A stretch of DNA of 64,000 nt. Origin: Aquatica leii. Its lineage: Eukaryota; Arthropoda; Insecta; Coleoptera; Lampyridae. The notes beneath the pieces were generated by a model. The model ran no database searches. It was not told the DNA's origin and saw nothing but the letters and a program-made list of their open reading frames with translations. Positions 21,735 to 32,456 of this stretch are shown piece after piece; the stretch's first letter is position 1; every line of letters begins with the position of its first letter. The position numbers and the translations under genes were made by a program. Location of the stretch: assembly GCA_035610365.1 (NCBI GenBank), contig CM069433.1:166920882-166984881 (forward strand), in the 5' to 3' direction.

Positions 21735-22065
21735 TCTTGCTGCTAAATGCGAGTAAACTTTCATCTTCCACTTCATCAATCTATCGAGAAGAGTAGTATT
21801 GGATCACAGCAGCGTGGCTACTTATCTCTACATCTTTCTAGAATCTTAAAGCTATCAGAATATTTGTTTGCTTATTACTGCGTTATTCGATATAGTGTTG
21901 ATCAAGTACGGATCCAAAATATTTGACAAATTTTTCACCATATCTTTTGTGAGTCGGTAGTATCTTTTGAACATTAAGTGACTTACTTCATCTGGGTCAC
22001 TAGATAATTTTTGTCGTCTCATGTGAGGTTGATGCGCTTCTTCTAGATAGTTAACATATTACAAT
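21735..22065 (-). pseudogene. HARBI1-like nuclease, N-terminal fragment
   Basis: The minus strand reads NYLEEAHQPHMRRQKLSSDP, DEVSHLMFKRYYRLTKDMVK and NLSNILDPYLI (about 21900-22050), then in another frame NILIALRF. This is the order of HARBI1-type transposases: an opening region, F-xxYRLxKdxv-xL, and the LLIALRF helix that precedes the DDE core. The DDE core itself is not readable, so the copy is truncated. Together with the Myb-like remnant at 20930-21610 it marks a decayed Harbinger element. No terminal repeats were found. Confidence 0.55.
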
Positions 22066-22069
22066 ACAC

Positions 22070-24490
22070 AAGTTCAATCAATATTAACAACATTGCGGTT
22101 CTGGTTAAAAGAAAACAACTTCACCAGTCTCATTAAGTACAAATTGTTTGCAAAAAAATTATTATTAAATAATTTAAATAATCATCAGATCGACGTAAAA
22201 TATTTAGAGTTAGGATAGAGCTTGCAAAGCTGTTCAAGAGAGGATCTTCGGGTTACATAAGCTTAAAAATCTGTGTTTTAAGATATAAGCACTAAAAAAA
22301 AATTATAAAAAAAATATTAAAATTTAAAAAAATTATCAATATAATTTAGAATTTGATTTACTGTGTAGATTAATTACAATAGAAATCAATGCTATTAATA
22401 ACTCCATAAAAACTATTAGATGCGTTGAGAAATCTAAGAATTTATATGTGTGGGTATGATGTAGCATCAATAGAAACAAGTATTGTAAGATTTTAGAAAA
22501 TTTTCTAAACAATTTTTTTAGTAGTTATTCAAAAGCGAATGTCTGATTTTCTTGTTATTTTACAAGTTTCACTAAAAGTATTATGTAATTTATTGTTTTA
22601 TCTCTATGGTTATTGATGGAATAGGCGAAAACGTTGTTGCTAACTTTTCTAAATGCCGTGTTTATTTTACTTATGTGAAAAATTCTTTATAATTTGGAAT
22701 TTTAATTTAAAATTATTAGTACAGTTTTAAAAAAAGATGAGCAATAAGTTTAGAAAATTTATAAATACGGATGGCTTGTAACAAAATTGTTATTAAAAAG
22801 AAAGTTTTGCTAAACTGTGTCATATAGTAAAGTGATTACAAATATTGTGTAGCTACTGTAGGCTTTTACAAAGTAGGACAAATTATTTTTTAAATTTTTG
22901 TAATGATAACATTATTAACATGTTTTTTATATAAGTAAAATATACTATATAAAGTTAAGTTTTTTCCACTATTATTCTTTAACCACGGATTTTGGTGTAA
23001 TAAAATTACCGTCTAAAAAATAGGTTATTCTATTAAGCCGACCGTTTTGTGTTTGCTGTTTATTATTTTCATTTCGTGTCAAGACCTTTTTGCGTTTTTC
23101 GATAAATTTGGAGATAATTTTTTGATTTTCAAAAACGGTATTACGATTTTTTGCCATTTGTTCAATTTCGTTTCAGATGTATATAAATTTGTGAGATTTA
23201 ATAGTCTTCAAGCAAATTTGCAAAAGTTGCTTAGAAAAGCAATGCATCTTTTTATTTTGACTATTCTGCGATAAGAGCCACTCAAACGATTCTGCTGTTC
23301 TAAGCAAATGTTTTTTATCCGCCTTAAATCAAACAAACAAGCCTTTTTTAATGATTTCTTACTTACACATTTAGTCTACAGTTATTTGGTTAGCGACTGT
23401 AAATCGCTGTACTTTCACTCTCCGAAGAAAAAAAAGATGTTCACCATATTCAGAATAGTCGGAGGCACATATTGTCTAGTAAGATCTATCACATGCTTAA
23501 ACTTTTAATGTTTTAAAATATGTGCGTTTTTCAGTGTATTAAATTTCACTTCCAGCGGGTAAGGAAAGGTTTACACCTTTTTTTTTAAATTTCAATATTC
23601 GAATACGTAGATTGAGCATCTGAGATTCATATACAAATAATCTGCATTTTGATATTGTAAAGTTTTTTTGTTTTATAAATACGCCCGCACTAAATACGCA
23701 CTAAAATTTTTGTCGCACGGTAAAAAGCTATGGTCTCGTTTAGGAAATTGATGTGTAACTGCCTCAAAAAAGTAATTAGACACTTTTAAGCGCGACCTGC
23801 AAGGTAGGTAACCAAACTTACGTTATAACAAAACACCTAGTTAAATTTGACAACATTGGCATTGTAGACATTACTTGCAGCGATATTACGAGGTTACTAA
23901 CCATTCTTCATAAGCACTGCCTCAAGCGTTCAAAAAACATGTTTCTTACCTGCAAATATTTATCTAAATTGTACCCTAAAGTTTTAAATTCTTCTTCGCC
24001 CAGTTTTTTATTTATTTATGTTCTCTGCAAAAGTAATTAAAAAAAATTAATTGTTATTTATGATAAAATAAGTTCCATCTATAGCTCAAACAATAATAAA
24101 CTGTATGTTCAAATATGAAGCTACTGTACTAATTAGCCTAAAAGTCTTAATATATCTGAATTAAATTAAAGTCAACATTCTGATTTTCTTTGAAAAGGAA
24201 GCATTATCACCATTAAAACGTAATTAGTGGTTAAACAATTGCAGTATAAATTACCATTACTCCTTTTAAATTATTCATATAAAAAATTAAATATATATAT
24301 ATATATATATCTCCTTTTATAAAATCAAGTCTAATTTCTCATACAGAACGTTAAAAAAAATTTCAAATCAAATTTAAAAATACATACTTATGCTGTAAAT
24401 CTAAAAATCACAAAATTAGAAAAATGCGAAATGTATTTTTCCGATTTTTCTTTGTGACATTTGATTTAAGTATTAACTATTTTCAGGGAA
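22070..24490. other. AT-rich stretch, no gene recognised; TA microsatellite
   Basis: No family is recognised. A 61-codon minus-strand frame (22972-23157) is basic (FIEKRKKVLTRNENNKQQTQ) and slightly less AT-biased, but I cannot assign it. A TA dinucleotide run occupies about 24289-24310. Confidence 0.35.
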
Positions 24491-24497
24491 TATAAAT

Positions 24498-25030
24498 TTA
24501 ATAGTAGTGAACTGAAATTTGCAATGCACATACATTAGCTTCTCGAATCGAAAATAATTCTCCAACTTCTTTTGTTGGGATGCACATGTTTTGATTCATA
24601 TCTAGAATTACGTGGTCTTTAAAGAACTTTTTTACCATCTTGGGAAGTGCAGGTTTTTTCATCTGAAAAAACAACACCTTTCTAATCAAAATTTAAATGT
24701 TCTTCTAAAAACTGCAATCTCCGGTAGGCATTATCTTGAGTTATTACAGGTTTCTTTACAGGTCGATAGCAGGTTATTCCTTCAGCATTCAAAGTATTCC
24801 TGATTGTTTGCAAACTGCATTGTAGCTGTCGTCTTTCGCGAATGGTGGCGGAAGTTGTGAATGTAATCAAACGAGCATCTTGGATAATGTTGTTTTTTTA
24901 ACTCTGGATAAGAGAGATGGTTTTCTACTTCTATGGGCGGTCTGAAAAGGACGATTATTTTCCGCGTCTTGTTCTTCGCGTTGAACCCAATAATGGACCA
25001 CACTTTTCTAATAAAATAAATAATAGTCAA
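24498..25030 (-). pseudogene. Tc1-like transposase remnant
   Basis: On the minus strand, TSATIRERRQLQCSLQTIRN followed by TLNAEGITCYRPVKKPVITQ and NAYRRLQFLEEHLNFD (24685-24860) match the second helix-turn-helix and linker of Tc1-type transposases. KGVVFSDEKTCTSQDGKKVL then follows, with the FSDEK block that carries the first catalytic Asp. Upstream, in other frames to 25030, a basic segment is part of the N-terminal DNA-binding domain. The C-terminal half with the second Asp and the Glu is missing after about 24500. Stops separate the blocks. No inverted repeats were identified. Confidence 0.75.
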
Positions 25031-25143
25031 TTAAAACTGCGCAAAAAGGTTTACGTTTACTGAAAGGCACCGATAAAGTAATGTTATTAATTTAATATAG
25101 TTAAAGTAATCCATCTCTCTAAGTGGAGAAATTGTAATAAAAT

Positions 25144-25325
25144 ATGTTTTATTAAAGTCAATCCATAGTTGTATTTTAATTATAAAACTAGTTTCAACAA
25201 TTTAAATTGTCATCATCAGTTACAACATTATGTCAAATTATAAAAATGACTGACAAACGTCAACAAATTGTTGAAACTAGTTTTATAATTAAAATACAAC
25301 TGTGGAATGACTTTAAGAAAATATC
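25144..25325. repeat. Small foldback element with PLE-type hairpin
   Basis: Bases 25144-25203 (TATGTTTTATTAAAGTCAAT onward) recur inverted at 25264-25327. The arms are about 60 bp with few mismatches, and the loop is about 60 bp. Immediately inside the left arm is AACTGATGATGACAATTT, then AAATTGTTGAAACTAG: a hairpin flanked by CTGATGA and GAAAC. The same signature occurs near the PLE copies in this window. It is probably a nonautonomous or terminal-repeat derivative of a PLE. Confidence 0.6.
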
Positions 25326-25329
25326 ATAT

Positions 25330-26535
25330 TTTGTTATTAATTTAGGTGAAAAAGTTACGTCTTTTAAGTTAGCAGTACAAGGTTAGCAGAATCAAATAAA
25401 ATATAGTTAGGAATTTGTTGCGATGAAAAAAAAATTGTAACATTCTTTCTTTTTTAATTATGCGTTGAAGCAAGTTAGCAGAACACCATTCTAAAAATTG
25501 CTTTAATGAATTTATTTCCTGTTTAAAATGTGTGTGGATTAATAATAAAGCTATCAGCTTTTTTCTTTTACAATTAATTAACAACAATTTAGCAACAAAT
25601 TCTATACACATTATAAACCGAATACCGATTCACTAAAACACTGTTTAGAATAGTGTACTACTAACTTGCTAAAAGTTTAATGCATGATTAAAAAAGTAAG
25701 AAAGCTACAAGTTTATTCGTTTGGAAGAAGTTAGTAACAAATTCCTAATTATGTTTTATTTGATTTTGATAACCTTATATTGATAACTTGAAGGACGTGC
25801 CAATTGCTATGTGACTCAAACTTTTATAATTTCATTATAAACAGTTTCCTGTTATGTAGGTGAATAATTGTGCAATCTGAATTATACGTCATATGATACC
25901 TATAAAATAGATATACCCATGTTTAAAATTAAAAAGATTGCTAATATTAAAGAATATTATCACAAGCAAAATAAAAAATTATATTACCGATAAACCCTTA
26001 CGTGCAGCAATTACTCTGATAGAAAATCTAGATTCGTGTAAAGGAATAATCTTCCGTCTAGTTTCGAGTGATAACTTTGCATGTCCAGGAAGACGTGGCA
26101 TTTTGCACAAAATTGATACACAAAACAACACTAAATATTATACATTACAAAATGAATTTTAAGTAATCCTTTTATATACTCTATTTAGTGATGGCGGAGC
26201 TTGGGCAGAAGAGAGCATTACTGGGGGTATAAAATACACCCCAGAAAAAAATAAAAAAAGAAAATAACTTAAAATTAAAATATTTTTTGTTGAGAAGACT
26301 TTAAGCTAAATAATTTAATTGTAATAGTTACTTGTTTACTTATGCTGTAAACTATAAGTTTTTTTGTACCTCGGTTTTGGTATTTGGATAAATTGTAAAT
26401 AATCGTATTTTTTTTGGTAAAAAATTGATATTTTATAAAATTTTAAGTGTGTTGTTATTGAAAGGATAACAATTTAAAAACATATCGGTGTGAATATAAC
26501 CTTAAATCAGTATCATAGCTATAACTTTATTAGTA
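25330..26535. other. No gene recognised; one unassigned frame and a dispersed repeat
   Basis: A plus-strand frame at 25938-26162 is less AT-biased and could be coding (KPLRAAITLIENLDSCKGII; RLVSSDNFACPGRRGILHKI). I do not recognise it. A minus-strand frame at 25369-25611 is probably chance. Bases about 26266-26328 recur at about 36676-36740 (shared AAAATTAAAATATTTTTTGT and AAATAATTTAATTGTA). Confidence 0.3.
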
Positions 26536-26539
26536 CTAG

Positions 26540-27674
26540 GTATATGGTTTATATATAAATATAGAATAATAGTATAAACTGTCTACTGATACATTCTTTT
26601 TTTTACATAATTGCCATTGACAGTAATACATTTACTCTAACGTACTACGAGTTTTATAAGTCCGTCACGGAAAAAGTTTGAAGATTTTTTACGACACCAT
26701 TTTTGCACGTTCGCTATCACCTTTGCATCCGATGAGCAACGCTTGCTCTTGAGATGTTTCTTAAGCTTCGGAAAGAAAAAAGTTGCATGGCGCAAAACCT
26801 GGGCTATAAAGTGGATAAGGTAAAACGTCATGAAACCCAAGCTTCTCCAGTGTTATGCAGATTTGGCACTTTGTCTGCACGAATCCTACGCAGCCGTCGC
26901 TTCATCCTTATTAAAGTGTTAACATATCTTTTGTCTTCGGAGAGTAAAGCCACGTTTTAAAGGTTTCATGTGAACGATGCTATCTCAATCCAGAGAGCAC
27001 AGTAATTATAGCTTTCCCGGCAAACGTAAGTACTTTGAATCTTTTTGGTTGCGGCAAACTCTTATGTCTGTACACCATAGACTGGCGTTTCATTACACAG
27101 TACTAATATACGCCCACGACTCGCCACCGGTCATAATACCTACTATAAGAAGAAGCATCACATTCATATCGAATCAAGAGTTGTTCGCAAATGTGTTTCC
27201 GATTGATTTTTATTTCATCAGTAAGCATTCGAGGCACTCAACGCGCATATACTCTTCTGTACTGCAGCACATTGCAGATAATGTAATGTACCCTTTCTTG
27301 TGAAATCGTAATCGTCGATTCTTACAAATCAGGTTATCCACGAAAACCACTTACCATTCATCCGGCATCCGTTTCAGTCGGATTTGCGTTTTTTACAGTT
27401 TTTACCTACCTCTTAACAGTACCTACATCAACACGCGTATCACGCTACACGGCACTTCAATAGATGTCAATGGGCGCTACACCCTCTCTCTCTATTCATG
27501 CCAGTCGCCAGTCGCCATGTTAAAAACGCAAACGCAATGATGCCGAAGATTTTTACAAAAGGTACTTGTGTACAAATACCTAAGATAAATAGCAAATTAC
27601 TTTTGACACGGTCTGGCCCGTCATTATAAACGTTATGCTAACGGTGGCAGTAGTTTTCAATAAACCCTCGTATA
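26540..27674 (-). mobile_element. Mariner-like transposon with a broken transposase
   Basis: The transposase runs on the minus strand from about 27520 (ATGGCGACTGG) to 26600. The 5' terminus, read on the minus strand from 27674, is TATACGAGGGTTTATTGAAA, typical of SETMAR-type mariner ends. The opposite end near 26540 is eroded (TATATGGTTTATATA) and only loosely matches. Blocks in order: VDVGTVKRWVKTVKNANPTE (helix-turn-helix, about 27370-27420); RMLTDEIKINRKHICEQLLI (27200-27245); IMTGGESWAYIST (where the family has D, here G), then KRQSMVYRHKSLPQPKRFKV (27030-27090); and FFFPKLKKHLKSKRC with FFRDGLIKLVVR (26640-26760). Loss of the first catalytic Asp, plus stops and frameshifts, shows it is inactive. 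Confidence 0.78.
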
Positions 27675-27679
27675 TTTTT

Positions 27680-28205
27680 TATTGTTAACCACAAAACGGA
27701 AAAATCATATACTTTGGTAACAAAAAATCTTGCCGAAAGACATCATCAGCAAAACTCTTTTGAGCAACAGCAAAAAAGAATTGATAAAAAAAAACAACGT
27801 AGAAACATACAAGAAAAAAGTTACAGTGGAGTAAAGTATTTTAATTTTTTGTGTTATCTGATTTACAAATATGTTTCAGTGGGCTGAAGAACTACACACA
27901 CCTTACACAAAACGTTGTCTTGTCATATGTACGATTCATAAAAGAAAAAAACTTATGACAAAAGTTACTGGTTTTTCAAATTTTTTAACGGATTTTATCC
28001 TTGCTCTATTACGTTCGTAAAGCAAACAATAATATTAAAAGCAAGTATAAAATTTTTTATTTGCATGTGTCTCATTGTATATTACTGACAGTGTGTTAAA
28101 TGCTGTAGCACAATCCCTTTTTAAAAAAAAGAACAACTATGAAAATTTGCTACTGTTGAAATAAGTATATATGGACTATACGAAACGTGATTTATGCAGG
28201 TATAC
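27680..28205. other. AT-rich stretch, no gene recognised
   Basis: Nothing recognised between the mariner and the Tc1 element. Confidence 0.4.
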
Positions 28206-28209
28206 TCTG

Positions 28210-29368
28210 AGAAATTGTAACACCAAAAAGTGATAAAACTGGTGTGACCAAACTTGACAGGAAGGTTTAGCTACTCAGAGGTAGTAAATGATTAAAATTT
28301 CAAAGAAAAAGAATAAACATGAACACAATTTTTATTTATTAATGTGTTGGTCTTTCCTTATTGACTTTACACTCTCTCACTCTTCGTGGCATCGATTCCA
28401 ACAGGTGGCCAATTTCTTTTTGAGTTAATGCATTTCATTCCAAGCAAGCTGAAATTCATCCCAGAGAGCTTCTTGTGTCTGTGGAGGATGCCCTAAATTC
28501 TTCAGTATTCTACATACTAATGTTCAATAACCGAAAGGTTGGGAAATTTGGGTGGCCATGGTACGAGATTAACATTGACCTCTTCAAATCGGTCTATAAA
28601 GTGTCTTACTATGGGGGAACAGTCATTATCCTGCTAAAGTGGGTCTTCCAATTGCTAAAAAATATGAAAAAATATGGGGTTCTACCGCCTAGCTAACATA
28701 TCGCCGGGCGTTCATATTGCCTCGGATGAACATCCAAACAGAATTGAGATTCAGCACTAAAGACTACTTTATGCCAATCCAGATTCCAGTGGAGTCACAG
28801 CCTACACTACTTCAAATGTTGATGTCGGTGTTGAGCCGTCAGAGGTAGCACAATTTGTAATCGATAAGACAGCAATGCAAAACTTCTGATTCGGCGGTAG
28901 CAATTCTGCACCTCATTTGTTTGCCTCCGTCCTCTATTTTCTTGTCTGCGATGATTCTGACCTTTTCTAGTTTTTGCTTGATAATAGCGCATGATAGTGG
29001 ATTTGTTTTGGTTAAGACGATTTGTAATTTCTCTTTAACAAAAACCACCTTTGGGTAAGTTAACAATTCGATCTATGTCAAATTCATTTAATTGGCGATA
29101 ATTGTGACACTGTCGCACTATAGGCATAATCACACTCTCAAAGACGTTAAACAAAAACCCACATAAGATACCAATATTAAAATTAACCAAGACTCGCACA
29201 AAATACGCACGATAATAAAGTAGTGAAAACAAAAAAAAACGTCAGATAGGCTATTACCACTTGATTCGTTTAAATATAGTTTTAATTATTTACTACCTCT
29301 GAGTAGCTAAACCTTTGTGCAAAAATTGGTTAGAAAATTCCCACCCCTTCTTGGTGTTGCAATTTCAA
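28210..29368 (-). mobile_element. Tc1-like transposon with both inverted ends
   Basis: The left end (from 28210: GAAATTGTAACACCAA) matches the right end read inward on the minus strand (from 29368: TGAAATTGCAACACCAAGAA). Both continue to AGGTTTAGCTACTCAGAGGT, AGTAAAT-ATTAAAA about 50-85 bases in. The element is about 1.16 kb, the usual Tc1 size less small deletions. A third copy of the same end lies at 56776-56890. The transposase inside is on the minus strand. Confidence 0.82.
28350..29135 (-). pseudogene. Tc1-like transposase, broken
   Basis: The likely start is at about 29133, MPIVRQCHNYRQLNEFDIDR, then IVNLPKGGFC, a stop, and ITNRLNQNKSTIMRYYQ (about 29000-29133). This is the paired HTH domain with the usual Tc1 order. 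After a frameshifted basic linker comes LHWNLDWHKVVFSAESQFCL (about 28750-28800), where the family has FSDES; here the first catalytic Asp is Ala. The C-terminal region is read in pieces (AFQLAW-like sequence near 28440, RRVRECK near 28390). The PxxSPDLNPIE block is not clearly readable. Several stops interrupt the frame. Confidence 0.78.
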
Positions 29369-29369
29369 T

Positions 29370-29882
29370 GGCACGGAGTATATTAAATATGAGAAGAAAC
29401 GTGTTTGTCCAAATATTAGCTTTGGGAGATATTAAAGTAGTGTTTGATAAAGAATAGGTTGGCTTTTTTTTGTTTTTTTTTTAATATTGCAAATAATGAA
29501 TGTTTAAACTTACAATAAGAAAATACACAAATCGATTTCTGACATAAAAAATTAAGAACATATCTGATAAGGAATTAAAGACAATCGTCCGAACCGAAAA
29601 ACTCTGTTTCTTCCACGAGTTGCTCTTAGTTGATTGCTTGTACTTAACCGTAAATGACATTTTCTGACCCATTGTTCTATACCTGGCTAACTCTTTTCGT
29701 AACTAACCTAATAACAACTACTCGCTATGCACCGGCTATTCTGATGTATCTTAATTCAATCTGTCCTATGAAAATTCTGGTGGCGTCAAAAACCTTCCAA
29801 TTGTGTTGACCACCAGCTTTCTAATCGTCTGGTGCTAGTTGCACTAACCGAGCTTAAATCAGTAAATTAATTAATAAATTGC
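29370..29882. other. AT-rich stretch, no gene recognised
   Basis: A 63-codon minus-strand frame (29481-29672) is unassigned and probably chance. Nothing else is seen. Confidence 0.35.
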
Positions 29883-30079
29883 TTAACAGTAGAACCGCCG
29901 AAAGAGTCAATTTGACACTTCGTAAACTTTGTGTTTCTATAAACTTAAATTTGCACCATTTTCTAGTATTATTCTTCAAAACAAAGTTTATTTCTCACTT
30001 TAAACTGTTATAGAAAGGGTCAATTTGATTACAAGTGGCGCTTTTAGATATTTACATTTAGTAGCGGTTCTAATGTTAA
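29883..30079. mobile_element. TTAA-flanked MITE, piggyBac type
   Basis: The left end reads TTAACAGTAGAACCGC (29883) and the right end, on the minus strand from 30079, reads TTAACATTAGAACCGC. After the TTAA, 11 of 12 bases agree. TTAA is the target duplicated by piggyBac-type transposases. Inside, AAAGAGTCAATTTGACACTT (about 29900) and AAAGGGTCAATTTGATTACA (about 30014) recur directly; GTCAATTTGAC is itself palindromic. The element is 197 bp with no coding capacity. Confidence 0.65.
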
Positions 30080-31333
30080 ACCAATGTGATTTAGGATTTG
30101 TTAGAACGTGAACTTCATACACCTACTAATTTATAAATCATATTTAGTAGTTGAGATGACGGATTAATTGATCGTTTAAGCCAAGATGGCTTAAGATTGG
30201 TTAAGACGTTCGACACCGCTACAAATTGACTTTATTTCTAAACGTGTATAATAATTTAATAGATAACATAATTTACTTCTAGATCACTCATTTTAAAACT
30301 TAACTTTGTCATTAGAACTAGTATTGCAACACCCCGTATATTGCCACCACTGTAATTAAATTTTGCCGCAATTTTTTTCTAAGCGTTATTACACGCACGC
30401 GCTCTAAATTCTTAATTAAAATTTATTTAAACTTGTAAAGAAGTCATCGACCTTTGCAATCGCAATAAAGCATTTCGTTCTGATTAGTAATTTTGTTAGT
30501 TCCGTGTTTAATTAACACAATTTCAAACACCAAGCTTAAACCAAAATTCGTAAGCCCCATTTTACCGTTGCCGCGGCGCATGTAAAGAAATTACTCGTTC
30601 GGTGTTATAGCATTGAAACGTCCTGAATTAAAATTACTGAAATTATTACGTTACTTATAGTAAATATTTTTTTAAATAAAACTACAGCAAATGATGTTTA
30701 TTGTTCTTAACTGTCATAAATTTTAATTTTTTGCTATTTTAAACCGTCTTTGACAGTTTTTGCGCACTTGTCAACATAAACGTCAAATTATTTTTTTTTA
30801 ATTTTTAGACTTTGGGGGCCTCCTAGTCTCCGTTCGAGCAATAAAATGTTGTATTCAACTCGTTCCGGTCTAAATTGGACACTTTTTTCCCTCGAGAACC
30901 TTGCTCGCTTGGGAAAAAAAGCGTTAAATTTACACAGGAACTCGTTAAATAAACTAATATTACTTTGTATAACGAATTTATGTTAATTGTACTTAAATAT
31001 TTACCGTTTTGAATCCAACGCCTAGCCAAACAGAGCTACCGCATGAGAGAGTTACAAACTAATGATGGTAAAGAGTATTTTGTTACATATATAAGCGATA
31101 ATTCTAATTTTACTTGTGTAGATATGTGTATATTACAAAAGGTAGAATAAAAGTATATAACGGTTTTAAAAAATATGTAAAAATAATTAATTCAAAGTTT
31201 ATTTAAAAACGTTAATGCTAAGATGAGGCAATAGTAGAAAATAAATTTCAAACGAAATAGACTTGTAGAGAAAATGAAACGTTCATTTATTATTCAATTC
31301 TATACACTCTAGAGCAAATCGTATAAGCTTTAC
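30080..31333. other. No gene recognised
   Basis: A 68-codon minus-strand frame (30823-31029) starts MARRWIQNG, directly followed by a splice-donor-like GTAAAT. Its downstream part (SRGKKVSNLDRNELNTTFYC) lies in a GC-richer patch near 30825-30910. I cannot assign it. Confidence 0.3.
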
Positions 31334-31436
31334 CGCCAGAAATTCATCGCCAGGAGTTCGTCGCCAGCGATTCACCGCCTCAGCAATTTATTGCCAGCAA
31401 TTCACTGCTTTAGCAATTCAGCACCTGTAATTCACC
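31334..31436. repeat. Minisatellite of 14-16 bp units
   Basis: Seven degenerate units follow one another, for example CGCCAGAAATTCAT, CGCCAGGAGTTCGT, CGCCAGCGATTCAC, TGCCAGCAATTCAC. Some carry a 2-bp insertion (CGCCTCAGCAATTTAT). The consensus is about CGCCAGCAATTCAC. No flanking reading frame suggests that it is translated. Confidence 0.75.
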
Positions 31437-31439
31437 ACT

Positions 31440-32343
31440 AAAAGTTTTTGGTTCAGTCAGTGGCGTCAATTATAAAGTACTAAAAGGTGTTAAAGTATTT
31501 GCATGATTAGTGCATTCTTTCAGTAAAAGTTTAGCCGTGTGAGTTTTTGAAGTAATGGACTACAGCAAAAGTTTTACAGATTTTATTAAGTAAATTATTT
31601 AAAAAATGACTGTTAGCGTTACCCAGGAGACACCACGTGGAATTACGTTTACTAGTCTCTCTTTTTTTGTTTTTTTCTTAATTTTCTTTAATATGAAGTA
31701 ATAGTCAAATCAGTCCATTCAAGCGTTAAAAAAGTTTTGCAGGAAAACTAATACAGAGTATCAAAAAATGCTGGGCTATAGCAAAATCAGTTTGTAGTTA
31801 TGTCTGCCATCTAAACAGATCTAAAAACGTACCAGTCATGAGTATTGATAAATGTCCTAGTATATTAAAAAACTTCCCAGCTTAGAATTGTGGCGTAGTT
31901 ATAGACTCTCAGTCGCTGAGCTTTTATCAAGCTGTGCTGAAAACTAAAAGATAGAATATTTCGGTAATTAAAACACCAAAAGAAATTAATTAATTAAAAG
32001 AAAACTGGAAGAACTTGTGAAAACTACAGTTTTCAAATTTTACAAAACCGTGAATATTTGGATCACTGAACTGTGTTCAATAAAGACTTGGAGATGTTTT
32101 TTTGGGTAAATTTTAGAAAAGTATTTGCGTGGAAAAATGTTCAAATATGTTAGATGTCGGGATGAAAACGAGCACGTTGATTTTAATAAATATACAGAAA
32201 TATTCGATAAATTTTTACTAACTTTAAACTACATTACATCTCAAAAGTGGCAGATTTGTGTAATCTCAATGTTTTGATCAAAAATCGATGGGCAAAAGAA
32301 TTTAAACATTATCAAATATATTTTGTGCCTGCCTGAAACAAAT
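31440..32343. other. AT-rich stretch, no gene recognised
   Basis: No gene is recognised up to the PLE junction. Confidence 0.4.
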
Positions 32344-32456
32344 GCACCGATTCCTGTTCTGAAGTGAGGACCAAACTAGATAAATTAAAGACGGTTGTTA
32401 ATTTATCTAGTTTGGTCCTCACTTCACTCACCTCACTTCAGAACAAGAATCGGTGC
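32344..32456. repeat. Inverted repeat at the 5' junction of PLE copy 1
   Basis: The left arm 32344-32387 (GCACCGATTCCTGTTCTGAA onward) is the reverse complement of 32399-32456. The right arm carries an extra partial duplication (CACTTCACTCACCTCACTTC). The right arm is coding PLE sequence, so the left arm is an inverted self-copy. Confidence 0.85.

Noticed and set aside
24289..24310. TA run as a promoter
   Set aside because: It is a plain dinucleotide microsatellite in AT-rich DNA without an adjacent gene.
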